A stretch of 64,000 nucleotides of DNA from Bombiscardovia coagulans (GCF_002259585.1 NZ_MWWS01000007.1:44066-108065); one strand, 5' to 3'. Positions 20,653 through 30,279 are shown, counted from the first letter of the stretch. Notes: generated by a model not told the origin, from the letters alone. Made by a program: numbers and translations.

Positions 20653-23600
20653 TCATGCTCTCTTTTTGAACCTACCCAAAGCGTTCGTGAAGAAGGGAAT
20701 ACTAGCTCCCAGTAAAGAGAGCGCCAGTAAAGCAAGAACTAGTACATTTGCACCGGTTTGAGGAAGGTCAGAGGCTCGTGGTCGGGGCCGCTTCCCATTC
20801 CAATCATCTGGTTGCGCAACAATTTCCTGCCCCTTACACGTGCCTGCCTGTTTCACTCCGGGGATATCATCCCATGGGTTTTCATCTACCACTGGGCAGT
20901 CAACGAGAGGAACTCCACTCAAATCAGCACGGTCAGTATGGCTATCGCCTTCCTCTACCCCTGTTAGTTCACCAGTGATGTCTATAGAGTCTCCAGGCCG
21001 CAGTATAAACCGGTCAAAATCCTTTGGATAGAGAAGATGTTCAACACGACCAGATCCCTTAATAGTTTGGTCCCTCAGCTGAAGTGATGTCAGAGGAACT
21101 TGACCAGTATTCGTAATACGAAAGACAATCTGAATTCCATCTTTTGCATTTTCCAGCGCTTCAGCAGGAGTGTTGCGGTCACCCCGATCAGGTCCGCTGG
21201 TCTGGTCGAATTTTTTAATTGATATGGCTGCCTGCAACTGAGCAGTGGAGGTCTCCACTTCGTTTGAGGGGCGTGGTACACCGTTGATGGTTTCAGTAAA
21301 CGTGTTGACGATCTTGTCACCGGCTTTAATTCGCGTCATTTGCACATACGCACGCCAGGCTTGCTCCTTGCTATCTGAACTGACCATATCCAAATATGGT
21401 TGAGTGGCGGTAATTGTTATTTGTGCTTCTTTACCATCCTTGTGTTCATACTTAAATAGCTCAGCCTTCACACCTAACTGTTTGACCACATCGAAGTCAC
21501 TACCTCCTATCCGCTCCCCTCGCTTAGCAATAGTCTTGCCTGACACGTCTACTAAGTCGCGGTTAGCATAGACCGCCCACTGTCCGGCTGGCTTGTCATG
21601 TTCTGCATCATACTTGTCCACAATCGACCATTCAGTAACCTTCGGATAGGCTCGCTTTGGAGGCAATACTGAAGAATCTAACTGGTATAAGAACTGATGA
21701 TGTAGGTAAATTGAATGCTTGTTAACACTCGTACCACCAACATTGACCACCACGTCCTTGTATGGATTCATAGGTTTCAGGGGATTACTCACCGTGTTCG
21801 TGACACTTTCACGATTGTTCGTAATCTGCCGTGCAGTGTTTTTGACGGTGTACCCGTCAGTAGCTTTAACCACCGTCACTGGCAGCACCAACTGGTATTT
21901 CTTACCCAATACTGTTTGGTCTATATACGGGTCTTTCAAGGGATCCAGGGGTTGCTTACTGTACGTTTCCAGTTCCCTGGGCTGCGGTTCACCTTTCAGG
22001 GTTTCTCCTGTTGTTGGAATCACAGTGTCTACGGTCTTGAAAAAGGCGTAGACAGCACCATTGTTGACCTGAATATTGAGTTGAGCAGTAACATCAGTAC
22101 CTGCTGGATCGAGCACGTGAATGTTAGCCTCGTCGACCTTCACGTATTGCTCATCGTAATCATCGATAAGGCCAAGTCGTTGCACTTTATATGCGGTGGT
22201 GGATAGGTCGCTGGCATCAAGGGTAATCCGATAGTACAAATGATCACCTAAGAGAGCGGTCTTACCATCAATATTGATCGTTGCATCCTGTTGAGTGTCT
22301 TCCTTATTAGGCTTCAATTGAGGTGGCCGATTATTTACCGTGTTCGATGGGGTAACGGAGTTGTTGATAGTCAGCCATGCCTGGTTGTTGATGATATGAT
22401 CGGCAGGAGCATCAGCTTTCACCCGAGCTTCGAAGCGCAGAAGAATACGCGGATGTGAGCCCTTATGCCAGTTCGCCTGCACCCAACTGTCCGCGAAGCT
22501 GGCAGTGAATTGGTGCCGATTATCGTCCCACATACCGGTCCACTGGGACCGGGGAATGATTTGACCAGTGTTCAAGTCTGTGATCTCCAGGGTCTGCTTA
22601 TCCGCTATAGTCTGCTCATCGTAAGTGTCAGCGACAACCACTTTCGTAATATCGTAGGCATCGTTGTCAGGAATAGTTGGGTCAGCACGAACCGTATATT
22701 CCAGTTTCTGTCCAGGCAGAACCGTTTTGCCGTCGACGCTTTCCTGACTGCCACCCTGAGAAGACTCACCAATCACGTCCTTATGAACTGGGGGCACATA
22801 ACCACAGATCTTGGGTTGATTGGTTGAAATTTCGTGAGCATTAACCATCTGTGAAGCACTGTTAATTAAATCAGCACCAGCACCACCCGCGCTAGGAGCA
22901 GGTGCTTGGCAGAACGTGAGTTCCTCACCAGGAGCTTTACCGAAATCCTTACGAACCTGCTCAGCTCCCTTACCTTGAGCAAAATCAATCACGCCAGGAA
23001 CCAACATAGTGACCTGAAGAGGCTTGTCTAGTCCCTTGAGCTTTGCCCGATACGAGTTTTTAGCTGTCGCACTGACCGAGGTGCCATTCATAACAATATC
23101 GAACTGATCTGTCACGTCAACACCTTGATTGTCTATATCACTGACCGAGCTTTTGGTCTCGGAACCAGCCTCAGCCTGATACACACGAACCTTAGATGCA
23201 TCATCGGCCTTGAAAATGTAGGCAGCACGAGACCAATCATCCTTAAAGGTAAAAGTCTTAGGAGCTTGAATCAGATCAGCAGCCACGGTTCCATTGACCA
23301 CACTAGCAACCTTGTCCCCATCGAGATAGGTGTTGTTATCACCACCAGTGGTATTGGTGTGGTCAGGATCGATGACAGCGGCCCATTTACCAGTAGTAGG
23401 ATCAAGCTTAATCCACGACTTATCAGGAGCAGGCCTCCAAGTCGGGAACTTCTTAGCTCCCGTATCCACGCTAGGGTGATGGTTCCACTGCACCGAGGCA
23501 TGGTCAATTACTTGACCGAAATCAGGTTTCGCCATGATGACATCGAAACTGAACTCAACCATATGGTCCAAGAGCATCTCACCCTTGTCCTTCGCACGAT

Positions 23601-24879
23601 CGGCTGTCACCTTGTGTGCAGTCTGGTCCCACGCCATAACAAAATCATTGGAAATATCACGACCATCGGTAATGTCCGTGACCTTGAGGTTGTCTACACG
23701 ATAGGACTTACCAGCCGGATCAATGGAATCCACGACATGCATCTCAAAACCACCACGACCGGTACTACTACTGATTCGAGTCCGGTTCACCATCTGATCA
23801 GCTGACACACCCTTCTCCACAGTTTTCACCGGAACCGAAGGAGGGACAGCACTCACACGGAACGTCTCGCGTGGATCCCGGTCAGCAGTATCAACGGCAG
23901 CTTCCATATGCCCCTGCTTCGTAACCTGCACATCAAACCAATACGAGCCCTCCATCCAGTGTGGCAACCCGAGATCAGCAGGAGTAAACGCTAAGGGTGT
24001 ATCACCATGATTATGTACAGGCACATCCTTAGCAACACTCTTCGCGCTGATATACCCATCAGGATGCCCATCATAATGCAGCATCCAATGAGCATTCACA
24101 TCCTCACGAATATCAGTAGAAGCCTGAGCATGGAACACGTCAGTCACCGCAGCCGTGGACCCCACCTTCATATCAGCCGGAGCCTGCTGATCCGTCTCCA
24201 CTGACAAACGATACGAAGACACACCTTTAGGCTCATACTTATTAAGCATGATCACCACGATCGTAGTGTCATCAGCCGTATACTGATCCACCAGTCTGTT
24301 AACCGATGTATCTGGCTGATCAGCAAAAGGACTATTAGTTTGATAGCTTGTTCCGTTGTTGCTGTAAGTTTTGCCTTGCACGGTCGCTGACCATGCGCTA
24401 ATCCAGTCGCTTTTCAGGTGGTGGGCCATGCCACTGAATTGTTTACTTGGTCCGGTCATCACACCAACACCGGTCACACGGCATTGACCTTGTCCTGCTT
24501 GGTCTGGGTGTGCTTCATTAAACCGGGCCTGACAATTACGATTCGCTTCATCTAACGCTTTCATTGCTTTAGGCTGGCCAGTTGGCAGCATGCTTACACC
24601 CATTGAAGCAAACGCAGTGTTGATACTAGCTATATCAGCACCACCAAAACCACCATCATTATTATCCCGATACGCCCACGACACCTGGGTAGCCATAGGA
24701 GTCGTACCATCACCGGTATCACTACCACCGCCACCACCAGCAAACGCAGACGGTGTAACAGTAGCCACTAACACAGCAGTAACAGCAGCAGACGCAACCG
24801 CAACACTCTTACCCTTAGCAGTGGAACACAAGTGACGAGTCTTTTCAGCCCATCCCTTGAACTTTCCTGTCATTTTCAT
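20653..24879 (-). CDS. large LPXTG-anchored surface adhesin, antigen I/II-like with isopeptide-type domains
   Basis: 1408 residues. A long signal peptide ends at about residue 47 (SAFA), followed by a Gly-rich linker. The N-terminal part contains a probable adhesive domain (about 50-350). The middle and C-terminal parts carry repeated beta-sandwich modules of about 150-170 residues beginning KD/VxxxNVGG..., with LxYxLDxS and VxDxYDxxY motifs. These resemble the C-terminal isopeptide domains of streptococcal antigen I/II (SspB) adhesins. The sorting signal LPQTG (about 1372) is followed by a hydrophobic helix and a KKRA tail, so sortase should attach it to peptidoglycan. No sortase is encoded in the window. 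ATG 24879 has GAAGGG upstream. The ligand is unknown. Confidence 0.85.
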   Translation of the reverse strand: MKMTGKFKGWAEKTRHLCSTAKGKSVAVASAAVTAVLVATVTPSAFAGGGGGSDTGDGTTPMATQVSWAYRDNNDGGFGGADIASINTAFASMGVSMLPTGQPKAMKALDEANRNCQARFNEAHPDQAGQGQCRVTGVGVMTGPSKQFSGMAHHLKSDWISAWSATVQGKTYSNNGTSYQTNSPFADQPDTSVNRLVDQYTADDTTIVVIMLNKYEPKGVSSYRLSVETDQQAPADMKVGSTAAVTDVFHAQASTDIREDVNAHWMLHYDGHPDGYISAKSVAKDVPVHNHGDTPLAFTPADLGLPHWMEGSYWFDVQVTKQGHMEAAVDTADRDPRETFRVSAVPPSVPVKTVEKGVSADQMVNRTRISSSTGRGGFEMHVVDSIDPAGKSYRVDNLKVTDITDGRDISNDFVMAWDQTAHKVTADRAKDKGEMLLDHMVEFSFDVIMAKPDFGQVIDHASVQWNHHPSVDTGAKKFPTWRPAPDKSWIKLDPTTGKWAAVIDPDHTNTTGGDNNTYLDGDKVASVVNGTVAADLIQAPKTFTFKDDWSRAAYIFKADDASKVRVYQAEAGSETKSSVSDIDNQGVDVTDQFDIVMNGTSVSATAKNSYRAKLKGLDKPLQVTMLVPGVIDFAQGKGAEQVRKDFGKAPGEELTFCQAPAPSAGGAGADLINSASQMVNAHEISTNQPKICGYVPPVHKDVIGESSQGGSQESVDGKTVLPGQKLEYTVRADPTIPDNDAYDITKVVVADTYDEQTIADKQTLEITDLNTGQIIPRSQWTGMWDDNRHQFTASFADSWVQANWHKGSHPRILLRFEARVKADAPADHIINNQAWLTINNSVTPSNTVNNRPPQLKPNKEDTQQDATINIDGKTALLGDHLYYRITLDASDLSTTAYKVQRLGLIDDYDEQYVKVDEANIHVLDPAGTDVTAQLNIQVNNGAVYAFFKTVDTVIPTTGETLKGEPQPRELETYSKQPLDPLKDPYIDQTVLGKKYQLVLPVTVVKATDGYTVKNTARQITNNRESVTNTVSNPLKPMNPYKDVVVNVGGTSVNKHSIYLHHQFLYQLDSSVLPPKRAYPKVTEWSIVDKYDAEHDKPAGQWAVYANRDLVDVSGKTIAKRGERIGGSDFDVVKQLGVKAELFKYEHKDGKEAQITITATQPYLDMVSSDSKEQAWRAYVQMTRIKAGDKIVNTFTETINGVPRPSNEVETSTAQLQAAISIKKFDQTSGPDRGDRNTPAEALENAKDGIQIVFRITNTGQVPLTSLQLRDQTIKGSGRVEHLLYPKDFDRFILRPGDSIDITGELTGVEEGDSHTDRADLSGVPLVDCPVVDENPWDDIPGVKQAGTCKGQEIVAQPDDWNGKRPRPRASDLPQTGANVLVLALLALSLLGASIPFFTNALGRFKKRA

Positions 24880-24940
24880 ATTTCATTACCCTTCTACTAG
24901 TATGAAGGGGACGACCATTTACGATCGTCCACAATTAAAA

Positions 24941-24985
24941 GCCAGTGAGATTGATTACTTTCTCAGGGTGCTCCATCTCACTGGC
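24941..24985 (-). terminator. rho-independent terminator of the surface-protein gene
   Basis: A perfect 11-bp stem (24941-24951 with 24975-24985, loop 23). On the minus strand it is followed by TTTTAATTG. A second short hairpin (24909-24930) lies closer to the adhesin start. The two surface genes are therefore probably separate transcripts. Confidence 0.75.
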
Positions 24986-24999
24986 ACATTCTTAATCAA

Positions 25000-25965
25000 T
25001 CAGCCAATACCACAAGCCTGACCCTTTACACAAACCGGCTGACCTATCTGGTTCATCCAATCGTTAACGCTTGGGCTTACACCGTTCCCACTACTGGTAC
25101 TAGGCGCTGGTGCAGCTGGTGCAGGTGCTGGAGCCGGTGTTGGAGCGGCTGGTGCTTGATAGTTTCGATGACCTTGAGGTTGAGTATACGAAGGTGCAGG
25201 CTTTTGTGTTTGAGTCCATGATGGTGCTGGCACAGCAGCCTGAGCAGCAGTGGCGGCTTGAGCGTCAGCCGTGGCCTTAGCCTGCATATTCGCATTCACC
25301 GCATCAATAGCACCCTGCACATTCAAACGAGCCTTATCAACATCAGCCACAACCGACGAAGCAGAAGCCTTACCAGCATCAACTACAGCCTGCCGCAAGC
25401 TCTCCCTACACGCATTATCAGCAACCTTGCCCTCAGAATCAGCCAACAACTTCGACCCCTCATCACTCTTAGCCTGCAAAGCAGCCTTACCATCAGATAA
25501 AACCTTCGCATCACGCGAGCGCAACAACTTCTTCACAGCAGCCTGTAACTCCTTCGCCTGTTTCTGAGAAGATTGTTGAGTCTGTTGATACTGCAATACT
25601 GCATGTTCCAAGTCAGCCGTTGAATCGCTTGCCTTACAATTACCTTGCAGGGTCTTAGGCTCATTCTTGACAGCAGCACGAAATGTACTAACACTTTCCG
25701 ATTCAATTACTTCCTCTGGCTGTATGGTTTGCAGTTGAAGGGCTTGTTCCCTTTCCTGCTGCCAGCGGGTGTACGTTTCTTGCATGTGCTTTTGCTCTCG
25801 CTGACAGCTAGCAAATGCTTGCTCATGCTGTTGGCGATGGTGCCAAACTCCAACCCCACAAACTGTTACGACCGTTAGCACAAGCACGAGTATGATGCTC
25901 AGCCATCGCTTCTTGCCCCTGTTGTGCTGAGTTGGATTGCCTTCGGACTGCGGTACCTTTCTCAT
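25000..25965 (-). CDS. membrane-anchored coiled-coil/Pro-Ala-rich surface protein, function unknown
   Basis: 321 residues from ATG 25965 with GAGGGG just upstream. A basic cytoplasmic N-terminus precedes one TM helix (SIILVLVLTVVTVCGVGVW, about residues 23-41). About 190 residues of Gln/Lys/Glu-rich helical sequence follow, probably coiled coil. The C-terminal 90 residues are Pro/Ala-rich, a wall-spanning type linker, and the chain ends in VCVKGQACGIG, whose two Cys may form a disulfide. No sorting signal is present, so the TM helix is the anchor. It lies beside the adhesin but has its own terminator. I recognise no family. Confidence 0.7.
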   Translation of the reverse strand: MRKVPQSEGNPTQHNRGKKRWLSIILVLVLTVVTVCGVGVWHHRQQHEQAFASCQREQKHMQETYTRWQQEREQALQLQTIQPEEVIESESVSTFRAAVKNEPKTLQGNCKASDSTADLEHAVLQYQQTQQSSQKQAKELQAAVKKLLRSRDAKVLSDGKAALQAKSDEGSKLLADSEGKVADNACRESLRQAVVDAGKASASSVVADVDKARLNVQGAIDAVNANMQAKATADAQAATAAQAAVPAPSWTQTQKPAPSYTQPQGHRNYQAPAAPTPAPAPAPAAPAPSTSSGNGVSPSVNDWMNQIGQPVCVKGQACGIG

Positions 25966-26306
25966 TGTGCCCCTCTATCTGCATCTTTGTCTGATAGCAC
26001 TTTCCGTTGCTTTCTATCAAAACACATCACCTTCCTTTTTTGAAATAACGTATGTTCCGTTACCTTGTCTCACTGGCCATGTCGATTAGTCTGTCAGTTC
26101 ATGTCGTTTCAGGAAAAGACTCCACCCACTATGTGGTCAACTGTGCTTTAGTGAGCTTTTTATGGATACGCTGCGTGTGTTTCCACAGACCCTATGCAAA
26201 TCACCGATAGATTAATAAGGATTTAGGCATGAGTTTGCGGTACAATGTAGCTAGAAACCGCATATGTGCCAAGCATTGAGCACCAAGGATGAAGGAGACC
26301 AAAACC
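25966..26306. other. divergent intergenic region upstream of ppa
   Basis: 341 bp without a gene. A -10 like TACAAT at 26241-26246 could serve ppa, but no convincing -35 is spaced correctly. I see nothing else in it. Confidence 0.5.
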
Positions 26307-26798
26307 ATGGCAGAAACCTTTGATGTAGTCATAGAGATTCCCCGCGGATCACGCAATAAGTATGAAGTAGACCACGAAAGCGGCCGCATCAAGCTTGACC
26401 GAACGCTCTTTACTTCCATGGGATACCCCGATGATTACGGCTATATCGAGAACACGCTAGGCGAAGACGGAGATCCTCTCGACGCTCTAGTCATGCTCCC
26501 CAATTCCGTTTTCCCGGGATGCATAGTTGAATGCCGCGCTGTTGGCCTGTATCACATGGTGGACGAAGCTGGCGGTGACGACAAGGTTCTGTGCGTACCT
26601 GCAGATGTGCGTTTCGACTCTATCAAAGACATCGATGATGTATCGGATTACCACAAGGCAGAAATTAAGCACTTCTTCGAGCAATACAAGGCCTTGGAGC
26701 CAGGTAAAGAAGTTATGCCTGGAGATTTCTGGACTAACGCTGAGGCTGCTGAGAAAGAGATTATTGCAGCCCGCAAGCGCCTAGCTGACCAGCAGTAA
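26307..26798 (+). CDS. ppa: inorganic pyrophosphatase, family I
   Basis: 163 residues from ATG 26307, nine bases after AAGGAG; the in-frame ATG six codons earlier overlaps that site. The family I active site is clear: [37 protein letters not shown] (the DxDPxD metal site) and [16 protein letters not shown]. It hydrolyses cytoplasmic pyrophosphate and drives polymer synthesis. The gene is monocistronic, followed by a strong terminator. Confidence 0.97.
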   Translation: MAETFDVVIEIPRGSRNKYEVDHESGRIKLDRTLFTSMGYPDDYGYIENTLGEDGDPLDALVMLPNSVFPGCIVECRAVGLYHMVDEAGGDDKVLCVPADVRFDSIKDIDDVSDYHKAEIKHFFEQYKALEPGKEVMPGDFWTNAEAAEKEIIAARKRLADQQ

Positions 26799-26847
26799 AC
26801 TGCCTTTTTGTGTCTATCGAGACAATACGTAAATAACACTCGCTTTC

Positions 26848-26890
26848 CACCCCTGACAGCTATGTATCATAAGCACTGCTGTCAGGGGTG
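26848..26890. terminator. rho-independent terminator after ppa
   Basis: A perfect 13-bp stem (26848-26860 with 26878-26890) followed by AT-rich sequence with an A-run. It lies between ppa and the convergent ABC permease, so it can serve both. Confidence 0.85.
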
Positions 26891-26911
26891 TAAATTTAAA
26901 AAGCCCTTATG

Positions 26912-27679
26912 CTAGTTCATCTCGCGTAGTGTACCTTTTCTAAGGCTAATTGTCGCGTAACGTGAGGCAAGAATTCCTACACCAGCAAAAGCGACTCCAA
27001 TACATACCTCTCGTAGTAGCACGATATACCATGAGTTTGTATTCTGGATTGCCTCGACAGATGTAGATAGAGGGAGAACATTGAGTAAAGGATGAATCCA
27101 ATCAGGATAGAATCTCAGAGGTACCACCACTCCTGCAGTTATGGGGATGAGGGGGGTTATGGTGTTTAGCGCCGCATATGAGTCCTTCAGAGGAAGACCA
27201 AGACCGGCAACAAATACTCCTAGCAAAATTCCAGCCGCTATTCCAGAGGGAAACAGTGCTGTGATTCTATGAAATGTCTGAATATCATGAATTGGATCTA
27301 CTAGCAGAATTCCGAGTATGGAGACAATACCAGTACTTAAGCCGGCAAATGCAGCAGGAATTGATATCCCTATCCAGTAAGCTCCATCAAATACCCGTCT
27401 AGACAGTACGTCCTGTATTATTCCCTGATCCTTATCAAAAGAAACTGTTGTGCACATGGCAGTGCACGTGGTCATTGCTATGGAAATAATTGTACCCGCG
27501 TAGGCTATTCTTATCAGATTTGGTGATGCAAGGCTTGCTCCCAGGAGAACGGAAAAGATAATATCAAGAACTGGGGTAACAATAACGGAAACTAATACAG
27601 TCTTTACGTCCGCGAATAGCATAGATGATTGTCTACTTACGTTTGCTGTAGACAGAGTTCGGATAAGCAAAGATATCAT
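26912..27679 (-). CDS. ABC-2 type exporter permease (second subunit)
   Basis: 255 residues from ATG 27679, coupled to the upstream permease (ATGA at 27676-27679). It has six hydrophobic segments and the ABC-2 layout (SLLIRTLSTANVSRQSSMLFADVKTVLVSVIVTPVLDIIFSVLLG at the N-terminus). It probably pairs with the subunit at 27676-28440 as a heterodimeric channel powered by the ATPase at 28427. The substrate is unknown. The arrangement (ATPase plus two ~255-residue permeases) is that of LanFEG/BcrAB-like exporters that protect against peptides, or of general drug/lipid exporters. Confidence 0.75.
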   Translation of the reverse strand: MISLLIRTLSTANVSRQSSMLFADVKTVLVSVIVTPVLDIIFSVLLGASLASPNLIRIAYAGTIISIAMTTCTAMCTTVSFDKDQGIIQDVLSRRVFDGAYWIGISIPAAFAGLSTGIVSILGILLVDPIHDIQTFHRITALFPSGIAAGILLGVFVAGLGLPLKDSYAALNTITPLIPITAGVVVPLRFYPDWIHPLLNVLPLSTSVEAIQNTNSWYIVLLREVCIGVAFAGVGILASRYATISLRKGTLREMN

Positions 27680-28440
27680 ATAATCTCCAACGTGGCGTCT
27701 TTCCGAGCTAGTTGCATAGCGTGACGCCCAAAAAGGTATGCAATCATTATCCATATGCAAGAGAGAATGACAGTTATCGATACCTGTCTCAACGCGCTTG
27801 TCACTGTCGGCTCAGGATCATACAAAAATGTCACCGCCGATGTCGTAGGAAGAAAATATGTTGCGATTTGAAGCAGCACAGAAGTACTGCCCGTCTGAGC
27901 AAAAGTACCGGAGAAAAATAGTGCAGGAACCAGAATCATACCCTCATAAGTAGTAGCGTTCGGAGTGATAATGAAAATGGCTGAGATTACGAAAGTTATC
28001 GACAACATACTGACCCATAACAGCAGTCCTCCAAGCACTATCTGCCATGCATGACACATGAGTATAGGAATATGCAAAGCAGCAGATCCCGGTATGCTCC
28101 ATATCACTAATGACAGAGGAAGCGCAAATAAACCAAAAGTGGCAGTTGGCACAATTACAGCCAAGAGGGTGAGAAACGGATTTGTCCGACTTACAAGCAG
28201 ATAAATCAGAGTTCCTTTGCGTCTCTCAAAGCCGAGTATTCCAGCTGCAGACGTGCAGGAAGTCCACATTCCGATGATAAAAGAACGTAAGAAGCCAGTA
28301 TATGCGCTCGTTCCCCAAGCATGTACACCTAAGCGTTGAATTATACAGGCCGCAATCGTCCCTACTGCTACTAACTGCAAGAAATAGCTGGTAGTAGAGA
28401 ATTCTTTGAAGTGAAATGCGATCTGTCTAAGCGTCCTCAT
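27676..28440 (-). CDS. ABC-2 type exporter permease (first subunit)
   Basis: 254 residues from ATG 28440, five bases after AAAGG; a GTG two codons earlier touches that site. It has six TM segments and the ABC-2 feature GILGFERRKGTLIYLLVSRTNPF, the coupling helix near residue 70. It overlaps the ATPase gene by 14 bp and the next permease by 4 bp, so all three are tightly coupled. Confidence 0.75.
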   Translation of the reverse strand: MRTLRQIAFHFKEFSTTSYFLQLVAVGTIAACIIQRLGVHAWGTSAYTGFLRSFIIGMWTSCTSAAGILGFERRKGTLIYLLVSRTNPFLTLLAVIVPTATFGLFALPLSLVIWSIPGSAALHIPILMCHAWQIVLGGLLLWVSMLSITFVISAIFIITPNATTYEGMILVPALFFSGTFAQTGSTSVLLQIATYFLPTTSAVTFLYDPEPTVTSALRQVSITVILSCIWIMIAYLFGRHAMQLARKDATLEII

Positions 28441-29401
28441 AAACACCTTTCTGTGATATGGATAGAAAAGCGTCCTCTAAAGTAACTTTCCTAGTATATA
28501 TATCAACGGGCGCAGTCAGTCCATTCGATTGAAAAGCAGTAGTAATCAGGTGGTCAAAAGGAAGGGATGACAGATTCCATAGAACAGTAAAAAACCAAGT
28601 GGACCCTACCGCGCGATAAATCACCTGTCCTTTACCTGCAAACCATTCAGCTACGGTCTCTGGTCGGAATAAACCAGACGGAGTGAAACTAAAAGTGGAA
28701 GTTCGGCTGATGTGGGCATAACGGTATATATCATTCAACTCTCCCTGCACACGAATGACGCCGCTATCCAATACAGCAACTTTGTTAGCCAATTCCTCTA
28801 CCTCAACCATAGAGTGACTTGTCAAGAGAATTCCCACGCCTTTACTTGACATAATCCGTATAAGGTCACGCATTTGTAGAGCAACATCAGGGTCCAGACC
28901 GATTGTTGGCTCGTCCAACAGAAGTAGTGAAGGATTACCTAAAAGTGCCCGAGCTATGTGGAGTCGCTGCTTCTGACCTCTAGACAGCTCGTTAACATGT
29001 GAGTTACCTTTTGCCTCTAAAGATACGGCTTTCAGTAGCTGAGATATCTGTTCATTTCTATGCCGATAGGGGACACCCGCTAGGTCAGCAAAAAATCTCA
29101 TATTGGCAAGCACTGTTGCTCTGGGATAAAATCCTCTATCTCCCCCAATCACTAAGCCAATATCACCACGTGCCTTTTCCGGGCTCCGAACAGCATCTAT
29201 GCCATTAATCTTTATATCTCCAGAAGTAGGCATAAGCAGAGTAGAGCACATTTTTACGATGGTTGTTTTTCCTGCACCGTTTACACCGACCAATCCAAGG
29301 ATCTCCCCTTTTCTCACAGTCAGAGAAACATCGCGCACAGCATGAGTCCGACCCTTGTTGAAATCACGCGATACATGGTTTAATTGGAGTACTTGTGTCA
29401 T
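28427..29401 (-). CDS. ABC-2 exporter ATPase (BcrA/NatA/DrrA-like)
   Basis: 324 residues from ATG 29401; an in-frame ATG at 29446 is possible, and neither start has a good ribosome site. It has P-loop GVNGAGKTT, signature LSRGQ, Walker B LLLLDEPTIGLDPD and H-loop LTSHSMVEVEE. The Q-loop position reads VIGGDRGFY without the usual Gln, as in a subgroup of ABC-2 exporters. The C-terminal 90 residues are an accessory domain. It is the first gene of the exporter operon and lies downstream of a peptide/two-TM pair on the same strand. Confidence 0.85.
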   Translation of the reverse strand: MTQVLQLNHVSRDFNKGRTHAVRDVSLTVRKGEILGLVGVNGAGKTTIVKMCSTLLMPTSGDIKINGIDAVRSPEKARGDIGLVIGGDRGFYPRATVLANMRFFADLAGVPYRHRNEQISQLLKAVSLEAKGNSHVNELSRGQKQRLHIARALLGNPSLLLLDEPTIGLDPDVALQMRDLIRIMSSKGVGILLTSHSMVEVEELANKVAVLDSGVIRVQGELNDIYRYAHISRTSTFSFTPSGLFRPETVAEWFAGKGQVIYRAVGSTWFFTVLWNLSSLPFDHLITTAFQSNGLTAPVDIYTRKVTLEDAFLSISQKGVYEDA

Positions 29402-29461
29402 TCTACTAACCGTTTTCCTTAATAAAGTTAACCAATCAGAGAGCATCGTTGTTCAAATCAG

Positions 29462-29470
29462 CTTATACCA
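29462..29470 (-). promoter_or_regulatory. candidate extended -10 promoter of the ABC exporter operon
   Basis: The minus strand reads TGG-TATAAG, an extended -10 element, about 60 bp before the ATPase ATG. No good -35 is present. Confidence 0.35.
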
Positions 29471-29639
29471 CATGTGCAGTATCCCTACTCCCTAGATTGA
29501 CTCAAGACATTATTTTTAGTTTTGCGCATTGCTGTAATAGGCTGATTGCGCCTCTGAATTTGAATTGTTATAGTGCACGCCAAAGTGCTCAACCGGATAT
29601 TCTTTCACCTGCTCAATTAAAACGTTGCTTGTTAGCGCG

Positions 29640-29780
29640 AAGCTGCCTGCGTGGCGCCGCAAACTCGGCAAGCGTGATGAGGCCATGATCAGGCAGCTCT
29701 ACGCTTCCGGAAGTGTCGCGGTCAATGAGATTGCACAACGGTTTGGCACCTCAAGGGGAACTGTATATGGAGTGATTTAG
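29640..29780 (+). pseudogene. C-terminal remnant of a serine recombinase/resolvase (HTH domain)
   Basis: An open stretch ending in TAG at 29778 translates to RKLGKRDEAMIRQLYASGSV...NEIAQRFGTSRGTVYGVI. This is the helix-turn-helix tail typical of Pin/Hin-type serine recombinases. The catalytic domain is missing and the reading frame upstream is not recombinase-like. Base composition is visibly more GC-rich than the flanking exporter genes. It marks past insertion of a mobile element here. Confidence 0.6.
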
Positions 29781-29877
29781 CCACGAATTACTAGCACATA
29801 AGAAAATGCGAAGAGGGCGAACTGTAAAACTCACAGCAGTTCTCCCAATTTACACATTTCAGTATCTTCAAATGACG

Positions 29878-30057
29878 CTAGTCTTTATCGTGTTTCCCTC
29901 GGCGTTCTATTGCCATAAAGATAATCATCATCACCCAAGCTGCCGGGTAAGTGCATAAACCCCAGAACTGTGAATCAGTGACAAACGATATAATATGAGC
30001 AATGATTAACGATAGTCCGAAAAAACTGACAGCAATAACTATTGATTTATCGAACAT
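29878..30057 (-). CDS. small two-TM protein coupled to a secreted peptide (immunity-like?)
   Basis: 59 residues from ATG 30057. Its start overlaps the stop of the peptide gene (TAATG), so translation is coupled. Two hydrophobic helices (SIVIAVSFFGLSLIIAHIIS and TYPAAWVMMIIFMAI) are followed by a short charged tail (ERRGKHDKD). Size and topology resemble small membrane immunity or maturation proteins encoded next to bacteriocins, but I recognise no family; that role is inference from context. Confidence 0.55.
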   Translation of the reverse strand: MFDKSIVIAVSFFGLSLIIAHIISFVTDSQFWGLCTYPAAWVMMIIFMAIERRGKHDKD

Positions 30058-30257
30058 TATGCAATGCATCCAACAACTGCATCGCCAACACGAACCCAGC
30101 CGCGAGCATCGGCACCGCGCAAAGCATTCTGCGCAATAACTTCAGTCTCGTCCATAAAGGATACGGGTGATGCCGATGCCGTGCTCGCACACATGACGGG
30201 AACAGTCGGAACGGCAACTGCAGTAAATAGTTTTTGCGCCAAAGATATATGTCTCAT
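30057..30257 (-). CDS. 66-residue Sec-exported peptide, candidate bacteriocin or signal
   Basis: ATG 30257 is preceded by AAAGGA with a six-base gap. The first 29 residues form a textbook signal peptide ending CASTASA. The predicted mature part is about 37 residues, SPVSFMDETEV...GDAVVGCIA, mildly acidic in front and hydrophobic at the end, with a single Cys three residues from the C-terminus. It matches no bacteriocin family I know: there is no double-Gly leader, YGNGV box or lactococcin 972 pattern. Coupling to the two-TM gene, its own promoter-like sequence and the exporter downstream support a real gene. Confidence 0.55.
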   Translation of the reverse strand: MRHISLAQKLFTAVAVPTVPVMCASTASASPVSFMDETEVIAQNALRGADARGWVRVGDAVVGCIA

Positions 30258-30279
30258 AGCGATTCCTTTGCCGTCGTAA

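Noticed and set aside
21715..22206. 163-codon plus-strand frame in the adhesin
   Set aside because: Antisense shadow with unlikely composition.
23125..23805. 226-codon plus-strand frame inside the adhesin gene
   Set aside because: It is antisense to a clear surface-protein gene, has no ribosome site, and encodes no recognisable protein.
29449..29688. 79-codon plus-strand frame before the recombinase remnant
   Set aside because: It is in a different frame from the HTH tail and shows no protein similarity I recognise.
30057..30257. Lactococcin 972-type bacteriocin assignment for the 66-residue peptide
   Set aside because: The expected Gly/Trp pattern and the large membrane partner of that family are missing, so only a generic exported-peptide call is made.
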